From assembly GCA_015232395.1 (NCBI GenBank), contig JADFZT010000017.1, positions 1 to 64,000 on the forward strand: a DNA stretch of 64,000 nt. Reading direction: 5' to 3'. The notes beneath the pieces are model-generated. The model was not told where the DNA came from and ran no database searches. It saw only the letters and a list, made by a program, of their open reading frames with translations. Of this stretch, positions 8,612 through 17,500 are shown one piece after another. Position 1 is the stretch's first letter. Each line of letters opens with the position of its first letter. The position numbers were made by a program, and so were the translations under genes. Source of the DNA: Magnetococcales bacterium. Lineage in GTDB: Bacteria > Pseudomonadota > Magnetococcia > Magnetococcales > JADFZT01.

Positions 8612-9826
8612 TCAGATGCTTTTCGGCACGGGCCGGGGTTTTTCGATGTTGAAGAATGTGATGAACCAAAGGGCCACAAAGTAGCCGAAGTAGATGGCTG
8701 TGGCTGTCCGACCCACCACGATCAGAGGCAGGGCCCCGTCAAATCGAGCCGCATCAGCTGGGTTATATCCCACCCATCCCAGTACAAAACAGTTAGCCAG
8801 AAAGATCCAGAAAAGCTGCTTGCTCAAGGGACGGTAACGGAAGGAACGCACCGGAGAGCGATCCAGCCAGGGCAGGATGAAGAGGATGGCAATGGCACCC
8901 GCCATGGCAATCACACCCGCCAGCTTGCTGAAGGGGCCCAAAAAGTCGATAGAGCGCAGAATGGCGTAGAAAGGCAGGAAATACCATTCAGGCACAATGT
9001 GGGCCGGGGTCTGCATGGGGTTGGCCGGGATATAGTTGTCCGGCTCCAAAAAGGCGTTGGGGGCGTAAAAAACAAACCAGAGGTAGATGATCAGAAACAC
9101 CCCCAGACCGAAAAGATCCTTGATGGTGAAATAGGGGTGGAAGGGAACGGAATCCTTCTCCTCATCGATGTCGATGCCCACCGGGTTGTTGGAGTGGACC
9201 GCATGCAACGCCCAGAGATGCAAAATCACCATGCCGAAGATCAAAAACGGTAACAGGAAGTGGAGTACGAAGAAGCGGTTCAGAGTGGGGTCTCCCACAG
9301 CAAATCCGCCCCAGACCCAAATCACCAGATCCTCACCCACCCATGGAATCGCACTCATCAGGTTGGTGATCACCGCAGCCCCCCAATAGGACATCTGACC
9401 CCAAGGCAGCACATAGCCCATGAAGGCCGTACCCATGAGCATGAAAAAGATGATGATGCCGATCCACCAGAGAATTTCCCGGGGAGCGCGGTAGGAGCCA
9501 TAATACATCCCCCGAAGGATATGGATGTAAATGACAATGAAGAAAAAGCTGGCCCCGTTGGCGTGGGCATAACGTAGCAGCCAGCCGTAGTTCACATCCC
9601 GCATGATGTGCTCAACGGAATCGAAGGCCATGGCAGCATCGGGTTTGTAGTGCATGGCCAGGAAGAGGCCGGTGGCCAGCATGATGATCAGAACAAAGAG
9701 CGCCAGAGACCCGAAATTCCACCAATAGTTGAGGTTTTTCGGGGTCGGGTACTCCGTCGCCTGACTTTTGATCATTTCAGTGACGGGGAGACGGGCGTCC
9801 ACCCAATCCATCATCGCTTTAAACAC
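8612..9826 (-). CDS. petB: Cytochrome b, bc1 complex
   Basis: 404 residues, the length of a full bc1-type cytochrome b (not the split b6/subunit IV form). The two haem-ligand helices are visible: [20 protein letters not shown] and [20 protein letters not shown]. The Qo-site PEWY motif is in [15 protein letters not shown]. It carries quinol oxidation and reduction across the inner membrane. It lies between petA (49 bp upstream) and petC in one operon. Confidence 0.97.
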   Translation of the reverse strand: MFKAMMDWVDARLPVTEMIKSQATEYPTPKNLNYWWNFGSLALFVLIIMLATGLFLAMHYKPDAAMAFDSVEHIMRDVNYGWLLRYAHANGASFFFIVIYIHILRGMYYGSYRAPREILWWIGIIIFFMLMGTAFMGYVLPWGQMSYWGAAVITNLMSAIPWVGEDLVIWVWGGFAVGDPTLNRFFVLHFLLPFLIFGMVILHLWALHAVHSNNPVGIDIDEEKDSVPFHPYFTIKDLFGLGVFLIIYLWFVFYAPNAFLEPDNYIPANPMQTPAHIVPEWYFLPFYAILRSIDFLGPFSKLAGVIAMAGAIAILFILPWLDRSPVRSFRYRPLSKQLFWIFLANCFVLGWVGYNPADAARFDGALPLIVVGRTATAIYFGYFVALWFITFFNIEKPRPVPKSI

Positions 9827-9875
9827 AGGTCAATCTCCTTCTTGTGGACATCTTCAACCGAACCGGAATCATGGA

Positions 9876-10403
9876 TCAGACCATGGCCTTCCCGATTACG
9901 AGGGTGGTGTCATCCTTGAATTCGTGGTGGGGCACGTCCATGTTGCGGGGAGCTGGCCCCTGGCGGATGCGCCCGGAGGTATCGTAGTGGGAACCGTGAC
10001 AGGGGCAGAGAAAACCACCAAAGTCGCCGGTGCCGATGGTTTGAGGAACGCACCCAAGATGGGGGCAGAGGGCGATCAGGACCAGATATTGAGATTTTTT
10101 AACCCGATCGGCATCCTTTTCAGGGTCGGGTAGGCTCGCGCCATCATCAGCTTTAGCCTGTTCAATCTGCTCCGGGGTGCGGTGGAGGATGAAAACCGGT
10201 TTACCCTGCCAGGGAACGGTGATCATCTGTCCTTCCTCCAAGGCGCTGACATCCACTTCGGTGGTAGCCTGTGCCAAGACATCCGCAGAGGGGCTCCAGG
10301 AGCGGATGAATGGCCAAGCCGCGCCCGCGACACCAGCAGCGCTGACGGCGCTGGTGGCGAGCAACAGGAAATCTCGACGATTTTCTTCCGGTTGGGTAAC
10401 CAT
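9876..10403 (-). CDS. petA: Rieske iron-sulfur protein, bc1 complex
   Basis: 175 residues. The N-terminus has a twin-arginine signal-anchor (NRRDFLLLATSAVSAAG), as expected for a Tat-exported Rieske protein. The 2Fe-2S ligands sit in CPHLGC and CPCHGSHYD. First gene of petABC; it takes the first electron from quinol at the Qo site. The gene is divergent from trmL, and a candidate promoter lies at 10518-10546. Confidence 0.96.
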   Translation of the reverse strand: MVTQPEENRRDFLLLATSAVSAAGVAGAAWPFIRSWSPSADVLAQATTEVDVSALEEGQMITVPWQGKPVFILHRTPEQIEQAKADDGASLPDPEKDADRVKKSQYLVLIALCPHLGCVPQTIGTGDFGGFLCPCHGSHYDTSGRIRQGPAPRNMDVPHHEFKDDTTLVIGKAMV

Positions 10404-10517
10404 GTGCTTTTCTGACCTCGCAGGGGGGGGGTGAACGACCTTATCGTTTTCGAATGATCTTCAAGGGAAAATGTATAACAAATGATCTGCCAGTTTATTA
10501 GGATTTGATGATGTTAG

Positions 10518-10546
10518 AATATCCACTTTTGTAACGATTCCGTCAA
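10518..10546 (-). promoter_or_regulatory. Candidate sigma-70 promoter for petABC
   Basis: On the minus strand TTGACG (-35), a 17-base spacer and GATATT (-10) point toward petA, leaving an untranslated leader of roughly 105 bases. The match is 5/6 and 4/6 to consensus. It lies in the 172-bp gap shared with divergent trmL. Confidence 0.4.
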
Positions 10547-10575
10547 CCCATTCTCGTAACCGAATCGGAAAAGAA

Positions 10576-11112
10576 ATGACGAAAGAATCCCCAGCCAACC
10601 CGCCGACGACCGGAGTCACTAAAAAAAACCCCGAAAAATTTCAGGTGATTCTCTATCAACCGGAGATTCCCCCCAACACCGGCAATATTTTGCGTCTCAC
10701 CGCCGCCACCGGTAGCAGCCTGCACCTGGTGGGCCCCCTGGGGTTTCGCCTGGATGCCGCTGGAGTGCGTCGCGCCGGGATGGATTACCGGGCTTTGGCC
10801 GAGGTAACCCGCCACGCTGACTGGCCTGCTTATCTGAGCCATGAGAGCCATCATCCAGGTGGCTCTCTCTATGGTGTCAGCACCCATGGAGAGCGTCTCT
10901 TTACCGACTGCGACTTCCAGCCGGGGGATCGATTTTTGTTCGGCTCCGAAGGAGCGGGGCTGCCGGAGGCGCTCCGGGAAACCTGTCAGAAAGAAAATCG
11001 TCTGATTCGCCTGCCCATGCTCCCTGGTACCCGCAGTCTCAATATCGCCAACAGTGTGGCGGTCATTCTCTACGAGGCGCTGCGGCAAAACGGTTTTCCC
11101 AGCCTCCAGTAA
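10576..11112 (+). CDS. trmL: tRNA (cytidine/uridine-34 2'-O)-methyltransferase TrmL
   Basis: A 178-residue SPOUT enzyme with the TrmL motif set: LYQPEIPPNTGNILRLTAAT near the N-terminus, LFGSEGAGLPE in the middle, and MLPGTRSLNIANSVAVILYE forming the AdoMet knot. It methylates the wobble ribose of certain leucine tRNAs. The N-terminal 20 residues before QVILYQ are an extension, so a later start is conceivable, but no other in-frame ATG is present there. It is divergent from petABC. Confidence 0.9.
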   Translation: MTKESPANPPTTGVTKKNPEKFQVILYQPEIPPNTGNILRLTAATGSSLHLVGPLGFRLDAAGVRRAGMDYRALAEVTRHADWPAYLSHESHHPGGSLYGVSTHGERLFTDCDFQPGDRFLFGSEGAGLPEALRETCQKENRLIRLPMLPGTRSLNIANSVAVILYEALRQNGFPSLQ

Positions 11113-11173
11113 GCCTTCGTTCCCAAGTTGGTTTCAGATTTGTGGCTCCAGGGTTGCTTTGTTAGGAGCCCGA

Positions 11174-11207
11174 TGGGGTTCCCCACCAAAGCACCAGGGA
11201 AACCCCA
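11174..11207. terminator. Imperfect hairpin between convergent trmL and the DsbA-like gene
   Basis: TGGGGTTCCC pairs with GGGAAACCCCA across a 13-base loop with one bulged base. It sits in the gap where two convergent genes end. No T-run follows, so it is only a candidate. Confidence 0.35.
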
Positions 11208-11241
11208 CCGAAGTGGATCTGAAAAATATGATCAGGAGGGG

Positions 11242-12258
11242 CTATTTGGCCTCTTTTTCCAGTCGGGCCAGCTCCCCATCGATCATTTTTTGGAAAATTT
11301 CCTTGGGTTGGGATCCTTCCACCATGAGACCGTTGATGAAGAAGGCCGGGGTGCCGGTGACGCCCAGACGTTGACCTTCCTCCATGTCCTTGGCCACACG
11401 GGCGGAATAGATGCCTTGATCCAGGCAGTTGTTGAAAGCCTCAATGTCGAGCTTCAGCTCTTTGGCATGTTCTTTCAGATTTTCCAGCTCCATGGCCTTC
11501 TGATTTTCAAAGAGGAGGTCATGGTAGGGCCAGAAAGCCCCTTGGTCAGCGGCACATTGTGAGGCTTCGCTCGCTTTGGGGGCTTTTTTGTGGAAGGGCA
11601 GGGGATAGTGGCGAAAAATCAGACGTATCTTGTCGCCATATTGTTTCGAAAGCTCCTCCAGAGCTGGCTGAACCCGCTGGCAGTAGGGGCACTCAAAATC
11701 GGAAAATTCGATAATGGTGATAGGCGCATCGGGGTTGCCTTTGGCCAGATCTTCAGGGCCTCGGACATGGAAGCGGTGGGGCTCGGGGGCGGTCAAGTCG
11801 ATCTTGGCATCATACTTTCGGGCCAGCCCCATGAGATAATTGGCCAAGGCAGCCTCCGACTGCTGTTCTTGCAGATATTCCTGTACCCGCTTTTCCATGC
11901 CTTTGCCCTTGTTGGGCAGGCGCTTGCTGTTTTTCTTGATGAAGGCGGAGACGTCGGCTTCACTGACCTGGGGGGTTTTTTTGGTGACCTTTTCTTCAAG
12001 AAGCTGGTCAACGCTCAACCCTTCGGCATCCGCTTCCAGGGTGAGGAGGCGATCTTCAACCATGACTTGAATTTGTTCCAGGCGCAGGGTGTAGAGCTGC
12101 TCTTGAATCTTTTGCAGTTTGCCCGCCAGGGATTTGTCCACTTCAGGCAGGGTTACCTTCCAGCTGCCGATGGAGGCGACGGCTGCCTTCTCTTCCGCCT
12201 GCCCGGGGGCAGCCAGTAAAAACAGACCTAAAAAGAGGATTGCCGTTCGTTTGATCAC
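11242..12258 (-). CDS. Secreted DsbA-family thioredoxin-fold protein with N-terminal helical domain
   Basis: The start is GTG at 12258, preceded by AAGGAG at good spacing and followed by a signal peptide (VIKRTAILFLGLFLLAAPGQA); the frame stays open upstream but without these signals. 338 residues. The N-terminal part of the mature protein is helical and charged, like the SurA/PpiC N-domain. The thioredoxin fold follows, with FSDFECPYC (active-site CPYC) and the cis-Pro loop TGTPAFFING. It is expected to act on periplasmic thiols; whether as oxidase, isomerase or reductase cannot be told. It lies 16 bp downstream of the RatA-like gene at 12275-12721 and may be co-transcribed. Confidence 0.85.
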   Translation of the reverse strand: MIKRTAILFLGLFLLAAPGQAEEKAAVASIGSWKVTLPEVDKSLAGKLQKIQEQLYTLRLEQIQVMVEDRLLTLEADAEGLSVDQLLEEKVTKKTPQVSEADVSAFIKKNSKRLPNKGKGMEKRVQEYLQEQQSEAALANYLMGLARKYDAKIDLTAPEPHRFHVRGPEDLAKGNPDAPITIIEFSDFECPYCQRVQPALEELSKQYGDKIRLIFRHYPLPFHKKAPKASEASQCAADQGAFWPYHDLLFENQKAMELENLKEHAKELKLDIEAFNNCLDQGIYSARVAKDMEEGQRLGVTGTPAFFINGLMVEGSQPKEIFQKMIDGELARLEKEAK

Positions 12259-12274
12259 CCGAGTCTCCTTAAAA

Positions 12275-12721
12275 CTACAATTGATAGATAGCTTGTGCCC
12301 GATTGCGAAACGCCGCCACCATCTGTTTGGAGGCTTGGGCAAACAGAGGGCCCAAGGTGACGTTCATCAGGGTGTTTGAAAACAGAAAATCGATGGTAAA
12401 ATCGACCCGGGCTCCACCACCGCTCACCGGGCTGAAGGTCCAGACACTCTCCAGTCGTTTGAACGGGCCGGAACGGTGTTTGATTTCAACTTTTCGTCCG
12501 GGTTCCAGATAGTCAATGGTGTGAAAGGTTTGCCGGATGCCTTTGAAGGAGACGGTCATTTCCGACAAAAACTGTGTTTCGGTCTCCTCGCTCTTGGTGG
12601 CGTGAACGCACCAAGGTAAAAATTTTGGATAACTATCCATATCCACCACCAGGTCATACATCTGCTGGGGGGAATGGGGGACGGTAGCGGAGGCGGATAT
12701 TTTGGGCATGAATCTCGACAA
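12275..12721 (-). CDS. RatA/Coq10-family START-domain protein, paralogue 2
   Basis: A 148-residue single START/polyketide-cyclase domain: VPHSPQQMYDLVVDMDSYPK and FLPWCV at the N-terminus and the C-terminal helix QMVAAFRNRAQAIY are typical. Family members bind ubiquinone (Coq10) and in E. coli are named RatA. It lies 11 bp after a second, clearly related copy (12733-13161), so the two arose by tandem duplication. The cytochrome bc1 operon about 2 kb away fits a quinone role (inference). Confidence 0.8.
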   Translation of the reverse strand: MSRFMPKISASATVPHSPQQMYDLVVDMDSYPKFLPWCVHATKSEETETQFLSEMTVSFKGIRQTFHTIDYLEPGRKVEIKHRSGPFKRLESVWTFSPVSGGGARVDFTIDFLFSNTLMNVTLGPLFAQASKQMVAAFRNRAQAIYQL

Positions 12722-12732
12722 GGATGAAGATA

Positions 12733-13161
12733 TTATTTGTAGATGACGTGAGCCCGTTTACGGAAGGCATCCAGCATCTGTTTGGATATGACCGTAAAGA
12801 CCGGCCCCAGGACCATCTCCTTCAGGCGACTTTGAAACTTGAAGCGAATGAAAAATTCCACCCGTGAGCCTTTGCTGTCCGGCTTGAAGGCCCAGGTGCT
12901 GGTCAAATATTTGAACGGGCCGGAGCGCAGGGAGATATCGATCCGGCTTCCGGGGACGATTTTGTCCACGGTCTGAAAGGTTTCCCGCATCCCCTTGAAG
13001 GCCACGGTCATTTCAGCGGTAAACCCGTCCTCTTTTCGGTCGAAAACCCGGGATCCCACGCACCAGGGAAGGAACTGGGGATATTTTTCCACGTCTGCCA
13101 CCAGGTCATACATCTGGGCGGCGGTGAAAGGGACTTTTTCGCTGATACGAAGCTGAGCCAT
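12733..13161 (-). CDS. RatA/Coq10-family START-domain protein, paralogue 1
   Basis: 142 residues with the same layout as its neighbour: VPFTAAQMYDLVADVEKYPQ, FLPWCV, MTVAFKGMRETFQTVD, and the terminal helix KQMLDAFRKRAHVIYK. About 45-50% of residues look shared with the downstream copy by eye. Such proteins are usually single copy beside smpB in proteobacteria. It leads the apparent three-gene unit that ends with the DsbA-like gene. Confidence 0.82.
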   Translation of the reverse strand: MAQLRISEKVPFTAAQMYDLVADVEKYPQFLPWCVGSRVFDRKEDGFTAEMTVAFKGMRETFQTVDKIVPGSRIDISLRSGPFKYLTSTWAFKPDSKGSRVEFFIRFKFQSRLKEMVLGPVFTVISKQMLDAFRKRAHVIYK

Positions 13162-13392
13162 ATTGGGGTACCGCTGCTGTTGGCTGCTGTCAGAAATTGC
13201 CAGAGGTTCCTGAAAGGCAGGAATCGGCTGACCGAGTTGTCATTATCGATAAATTCAAATAGTCTAAAATTCGTGCCCTGGCAATGGACGCCGGTTGGAA
13301 AAAAGGAGATTTTCAACTCTTCCTCCATCAGGCAACTATGGGCTCAGTGATGTTGAGCCATTTCGTTTCTTTTTTCAAGGCGAGAGAGAACC

Positions 13393-14394
13393 ATGACGAT
13401 CCGTATCGGAATTAATGGGGCTGGACGAATCGGGCGGGCCATCTTGAGGGCTTCTCGAATGGATCCTCTTTTTGCCGATCTGGCCATCGTCGCCATCAAC
13501 GATCCCGCCCCCAGGGAGGTGCTGGCCCATCTGATCAAACATGATTCGGTGATGGGGGCATTTCCAGGGGATCCAGTGCTTCTGGAGGAGGGGCTGCAAC
13601 TGGCAGACCAAAATATCCTCCTCACCCATGCCCGGGAGCCGGGGGAGATCAACTGGGGGCGTGTCGGGGCCGATTATGTCATCGAGGCTTCCGGTCGATT
13701 CACCAGGCGGGATGCCGCTGAAAATCATTTTAAGGGAGGCGCCCGGCGGGTGGTGATTACCGCCCCTGCCAAGGGGGAGGTCAAGACCCTCGTCATGGGG
13801 GTCAACGAAGAGGAGTATGATCCCCGGCACCACACCATCGTTTCCAACGCCTCTTGCACCACCAACTGTCTGGCGCCCATGGCCCGGGTGGTGATGGAAC
13901 GGTTTGGTCTGGAGCGTGGCTTGATGACCACCGTCCATGCGGTCACCAACGACCAGCGGCTCCTGGATGCTCCCCACACCGACCTGCGTCGTGCCCGGGC
14001 TGCCGGGGTTTCCATCATTCCCACCAGTACCGGGGCTGCTGCGGCCATTGGTTTGGTGATCCCCGCCTTGACCGGTCGTTTTGATGGTCTCTCGGTACGG
14101 GTGCCCACCCCCAATGTGTCCCTGGTGGATGCGGTTATGGAGTTGGGGCGTGATGTGAGCGTTGATGAACTGAACCAAGCTTTCCGGGAGGCTCAAAATC
14201 GCTATCTTGGCTATTGCGACGAACCTCTTGTTTCGGTGGATTATCAGGGTAATCCTCACTCCGGGGTGGTGGATGGTGATTCCACTCGGGCCATTGGCTC
14301 CACGGTCAAGGTGCTCACCTGGTATGACAACGAATGGGGTTATGCCAACCGGGTTCTCGACCTCATCCGTCACATGGATCGGGCTGCGATCTGA
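13393..14394 (+). CDS. gap: Glyceraldehyde-3-phosphate dehydrogenase, type I
   Basis: 333 residues, the normal size. GINGAGRIGR is the NAD-binding loop (Ala replaces the usual Phe of INGFGRIGR), SNASCTTNCLAP holds the catalytic Cys and TTVHAVTNDQ the catalytic His. It interconverts glyceraldehyde 3-phosphate and 1,3-bisphosphoglycerate. GAGAGAG precedes ATG. The next gene is a PPDK-like protein and the one after is a second, different GAPDH; together with PEP carboxykinase downstream this looks like a glycolysis/gluconeogenesis block. Confidence 0.95.
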   Translation: MTIRIGINGAGRIGRAILRASRMDPLFADLAIVAINDPAPREVLAHLIKHDSVMGAFPGDPVLLEEGLQLADQNILLTHAREPGEINWGRVGADYVIEASGRFTRRDAAENHFKGGARRVVITAPAKGEVKTLVMGVNEEEYDPRHHTIVSNASCTTNCLAPMARVVMERFGLERGLMTTVHAVTNDQRLLDAPHTDLRRARAAGVSIIPTSTGAAAAIGLVIPALTGRFDGLSVRVPTPNVSLVDAVMELGRDVSVDELNQAFREAQNRYLGYCDEPLVSVDYQGNPHSGVVDGDSTRAIGSTVKVLTWYDNEWGYANRVLDLIRHMDRAAI

Positions 14395-14529
14395 CTGTCC
14401 CTGTCAGGGAAGCGCCCCCAGGGGGTCAAATACGAGTTGTCCAAGCTCAACATTCAGCCCTGGGATGGCTAAAACCAATAGGTATTCCCCTGGCCAACAT
14501 TCACTCCCCTGACATTATAATAGGCTGCC

Positions 14530-17500
14530 GTGAATCGTCACCCTTCCAAACAGTCCCAAACCCCACCCCACCAATCCAGCGCCCTGGCGGCCAATCTTCT
14601 GGAGACCGCCGTGGAGCGGGTCACCATCGACCCTCGCCAGGAGACCCTGCGCCTGGTGGTGCGGGAGTATGCCGGTATTCTCAATGTTTTGGATCGGCTG
14701 CTGCTGGAGATCAATCACCCCTATCGCAACTGGCGGCTTATTTTGCCGGAGCTGCGGGGGTTCGTGCTCAAAAATGCCTCCCGCTTCGTCAACCACGAGC
14801 AGGGGCCTGAATGTTTTTCCCTCTTTTTTGATCTTTTTCAACAAGCCTGGTCGGTGCCGGGGCGGGATGGCCCTTCGTCAGCGGCCCTGGAGGGAGTTAC
14901 AGCGGTACTCGATAAATGGACCAGCCAGCTGCAGCCTTGGCTGCTGCATCGCTACATGCCGGTTTATAACCGAATCTTCAGTGTGTTGTCCCAGCTTCCC
15001 CCCACCCACCTGCTGCATCTTTCCCAGAGTCGCCATCCCCTGAAACGAACCCTCTCCCAGGTTTTGGCCAAATGGACCAAATCGGGGGAAGAGAATGGGC
15101 TTGACCCTCAGTCGGTGAAAGCGCTTTTTGTCCAATCCCTGCGGGTGACCTACCGCCACTGGCTGGAGCAGACCGATCCGATTGTATATGCCTGTCCTCA
15201 TGGAGAGGAGGCCTTCGAGGTGATCTCCCATGGGACTCTTGGCGCTTCGTTGCAAGTGGTGGAGGAGATTGCCGAGGTAGCTGCCCCGGGGATTGGAGAG
15301 CTGACCCGTTTAAGCCAGCTTCCTTCATTTCTCGATATTGTCCGAGGCTATCGATTGGCGGCTGAGCGGTTGGGGCAGCAGACCAATGGCGAAGGTTCCG
15401 CCGCCCAGTGGCGGGAGTTGGAAAGTCGTAAATTACGCTTCATGTTTCACATCATGGAGACCGATGGCCTGGTGTTGATCCATGAGGAGACCCTGCGGGA
15501 GATCAATCGCAGCCTGGTGCATTTGGTACAGCTTAAACAGGGATTCGAGGAGATCGAGGCCTTTTTGCTCAGGACCTTCGAATTTTTAAACGCCAACGTG
15601 GTGAAATATCCCCACACCGCGCTCCAGTGCATCGAGGTGTTGGGGCGGGAGGTGTTTGATCGCAACAACAGCCTTTTGGTGGAAGCCTTTCTGGGGCAGG
15701 TGGTGGGGTTTGGATTTCAATACCGGTTGGTCAAGGGGGTGGGGGAGGATTGGCAGCCTATCTGTAATCCGGCCCATCTTTATAACATTCGGGTGTGGTT
15801 GAACCTGATCACCCTGAACCCCAAATGGTGCTCCACGCTGATTTCGGCCCTGATCATCAATCTGCGCCTGAGTGGCACCCTCATTCGGGATACGGACCTG
15901 TTCCAAAAAGAGGTCACCCGGCTGCTCAACTCCAATCACCAGCCGGTCTACAACCTGGTCAAGCAGTTTACCCGCATTCTGCCGGTCTATTTTAACGAGA
16001 TCGGTGCCGAAGGGGAGCTGCGGGATGTCTCTACCGAGCTGGATGAAATCTGGAAGCGTCATGACCGGGTGATCCACTTTTTGCGCAAGCAGTGCCATGT
16101 GGAGTCCACCAACCTGATTGTGGAGATGGTTCGGGCGATTCTCCACTATTGGCGCACTGGGGAGACCCGGGGATTGACTCCTTTTTTAGTGGAGTCGGTG
16201 TTGAAGGAGGCCCGGGGGGAGGGACCCTGTTTTGATGATGTCCACCGGGTGATGGTGCGGCTTTTCGAAGTGGCCGGGATCAAACAGGAAGAGACGCTGC
16301 TCAACACCCCTTTGGCGGAGATTGAGGGGTGGATCATGTCCCAGGAGGAGGTGCCCGAAACCGAACGCCGACGGGTCTTTCTCCTGATTCGCCTCTACCA
16401 GTTGTTAAATCTCAAATATAATCTGGGCCACCACGGCATTTTGGAGCATCTGCGCTGGGTCAAGGGGCAGGGGTTTGCCGGGCTTTCCTCCCTGATCAAG
16501 TCCTTGGAACGGGGCGATTCGGGCTATAGCCTGTTGCGGGCGCTGCTCAAGGCTCTGGAGGCGTTGAAGGAGATCATCCATTCCGACGAGGTGTTTCCAG
16601 CTCGGGAGGAAATTTATCAGAAGCGCCATATTGCTGTGGATATTCCCTCGGTTTATGGGCGTTACCAGGAAAAAAAATTCGATGCCCTGTCGTTGACCTT
16701 CCGTCTGGAAAATCTTGCCCGGGTCCAACTGGAGGGGCTGGTTACCAAAATTCCCGATGGTTTTATCACCCAGGCGGCCTTTTATAAAGTAGCTAAATAT
16801 CTGGGGATTTTCATGCGGGCGCTGGCGTTGGACGGCATCGCCTCCCGACGCTTGCGCAATCTCCAGGCGGTGCTGGAACGCTCCCTGGAGCTGAATCAAT
16901 TTTCCTACCACCAGTATGTGGATATTTTTCGGGGCTTTTCCCAGGGGGTGAAAAATATCATCTCCACCTATTATGTCAGCCACCACCGGGACAACCTGGC
17001 CCGTATCGTTCCCGGCTTTACCGAGGAGACGCTGCTACCCAAATATCAGGCGATGTGGGATGGGGAGGATGGCAATGCTTCCCTTGAGCGGATCAGTGAA
17101 ACCTTCATGCGGGATCTGATTGCCGAAACCCTGGGGCTGCAACCCTTTGATAACTTTATCACCCGTATTTTTCAGACCCTCTCCCAGCAGGAGGAGGGCC
17201 AGCTGCCCGCCCGGCTCCTGGATCAGCTGATGACTTATGATCCGGCCAAGCTTTTTTGCTCGTTGCAGCAGCCGGACAAGCGCACCCGCAATGTGATTCA
17301 TCTGGGCTACAAGGGGTACAATCTGGAACAGCTTCTGGCGTTTGGTGCGCCGGTGCCCGCCGGGGTGGTGGTCACCACGGAATATTTCCGCTGCCAGGAG
17401 GTGATTCGTACCCATGAGCCCGCCAAAGCCGATTTTTTGGAGCAGATGCGGGAGAATGTGGCTCACATTGAGGAGCAGACCGGGCTCGCCTTTGGGGTGG

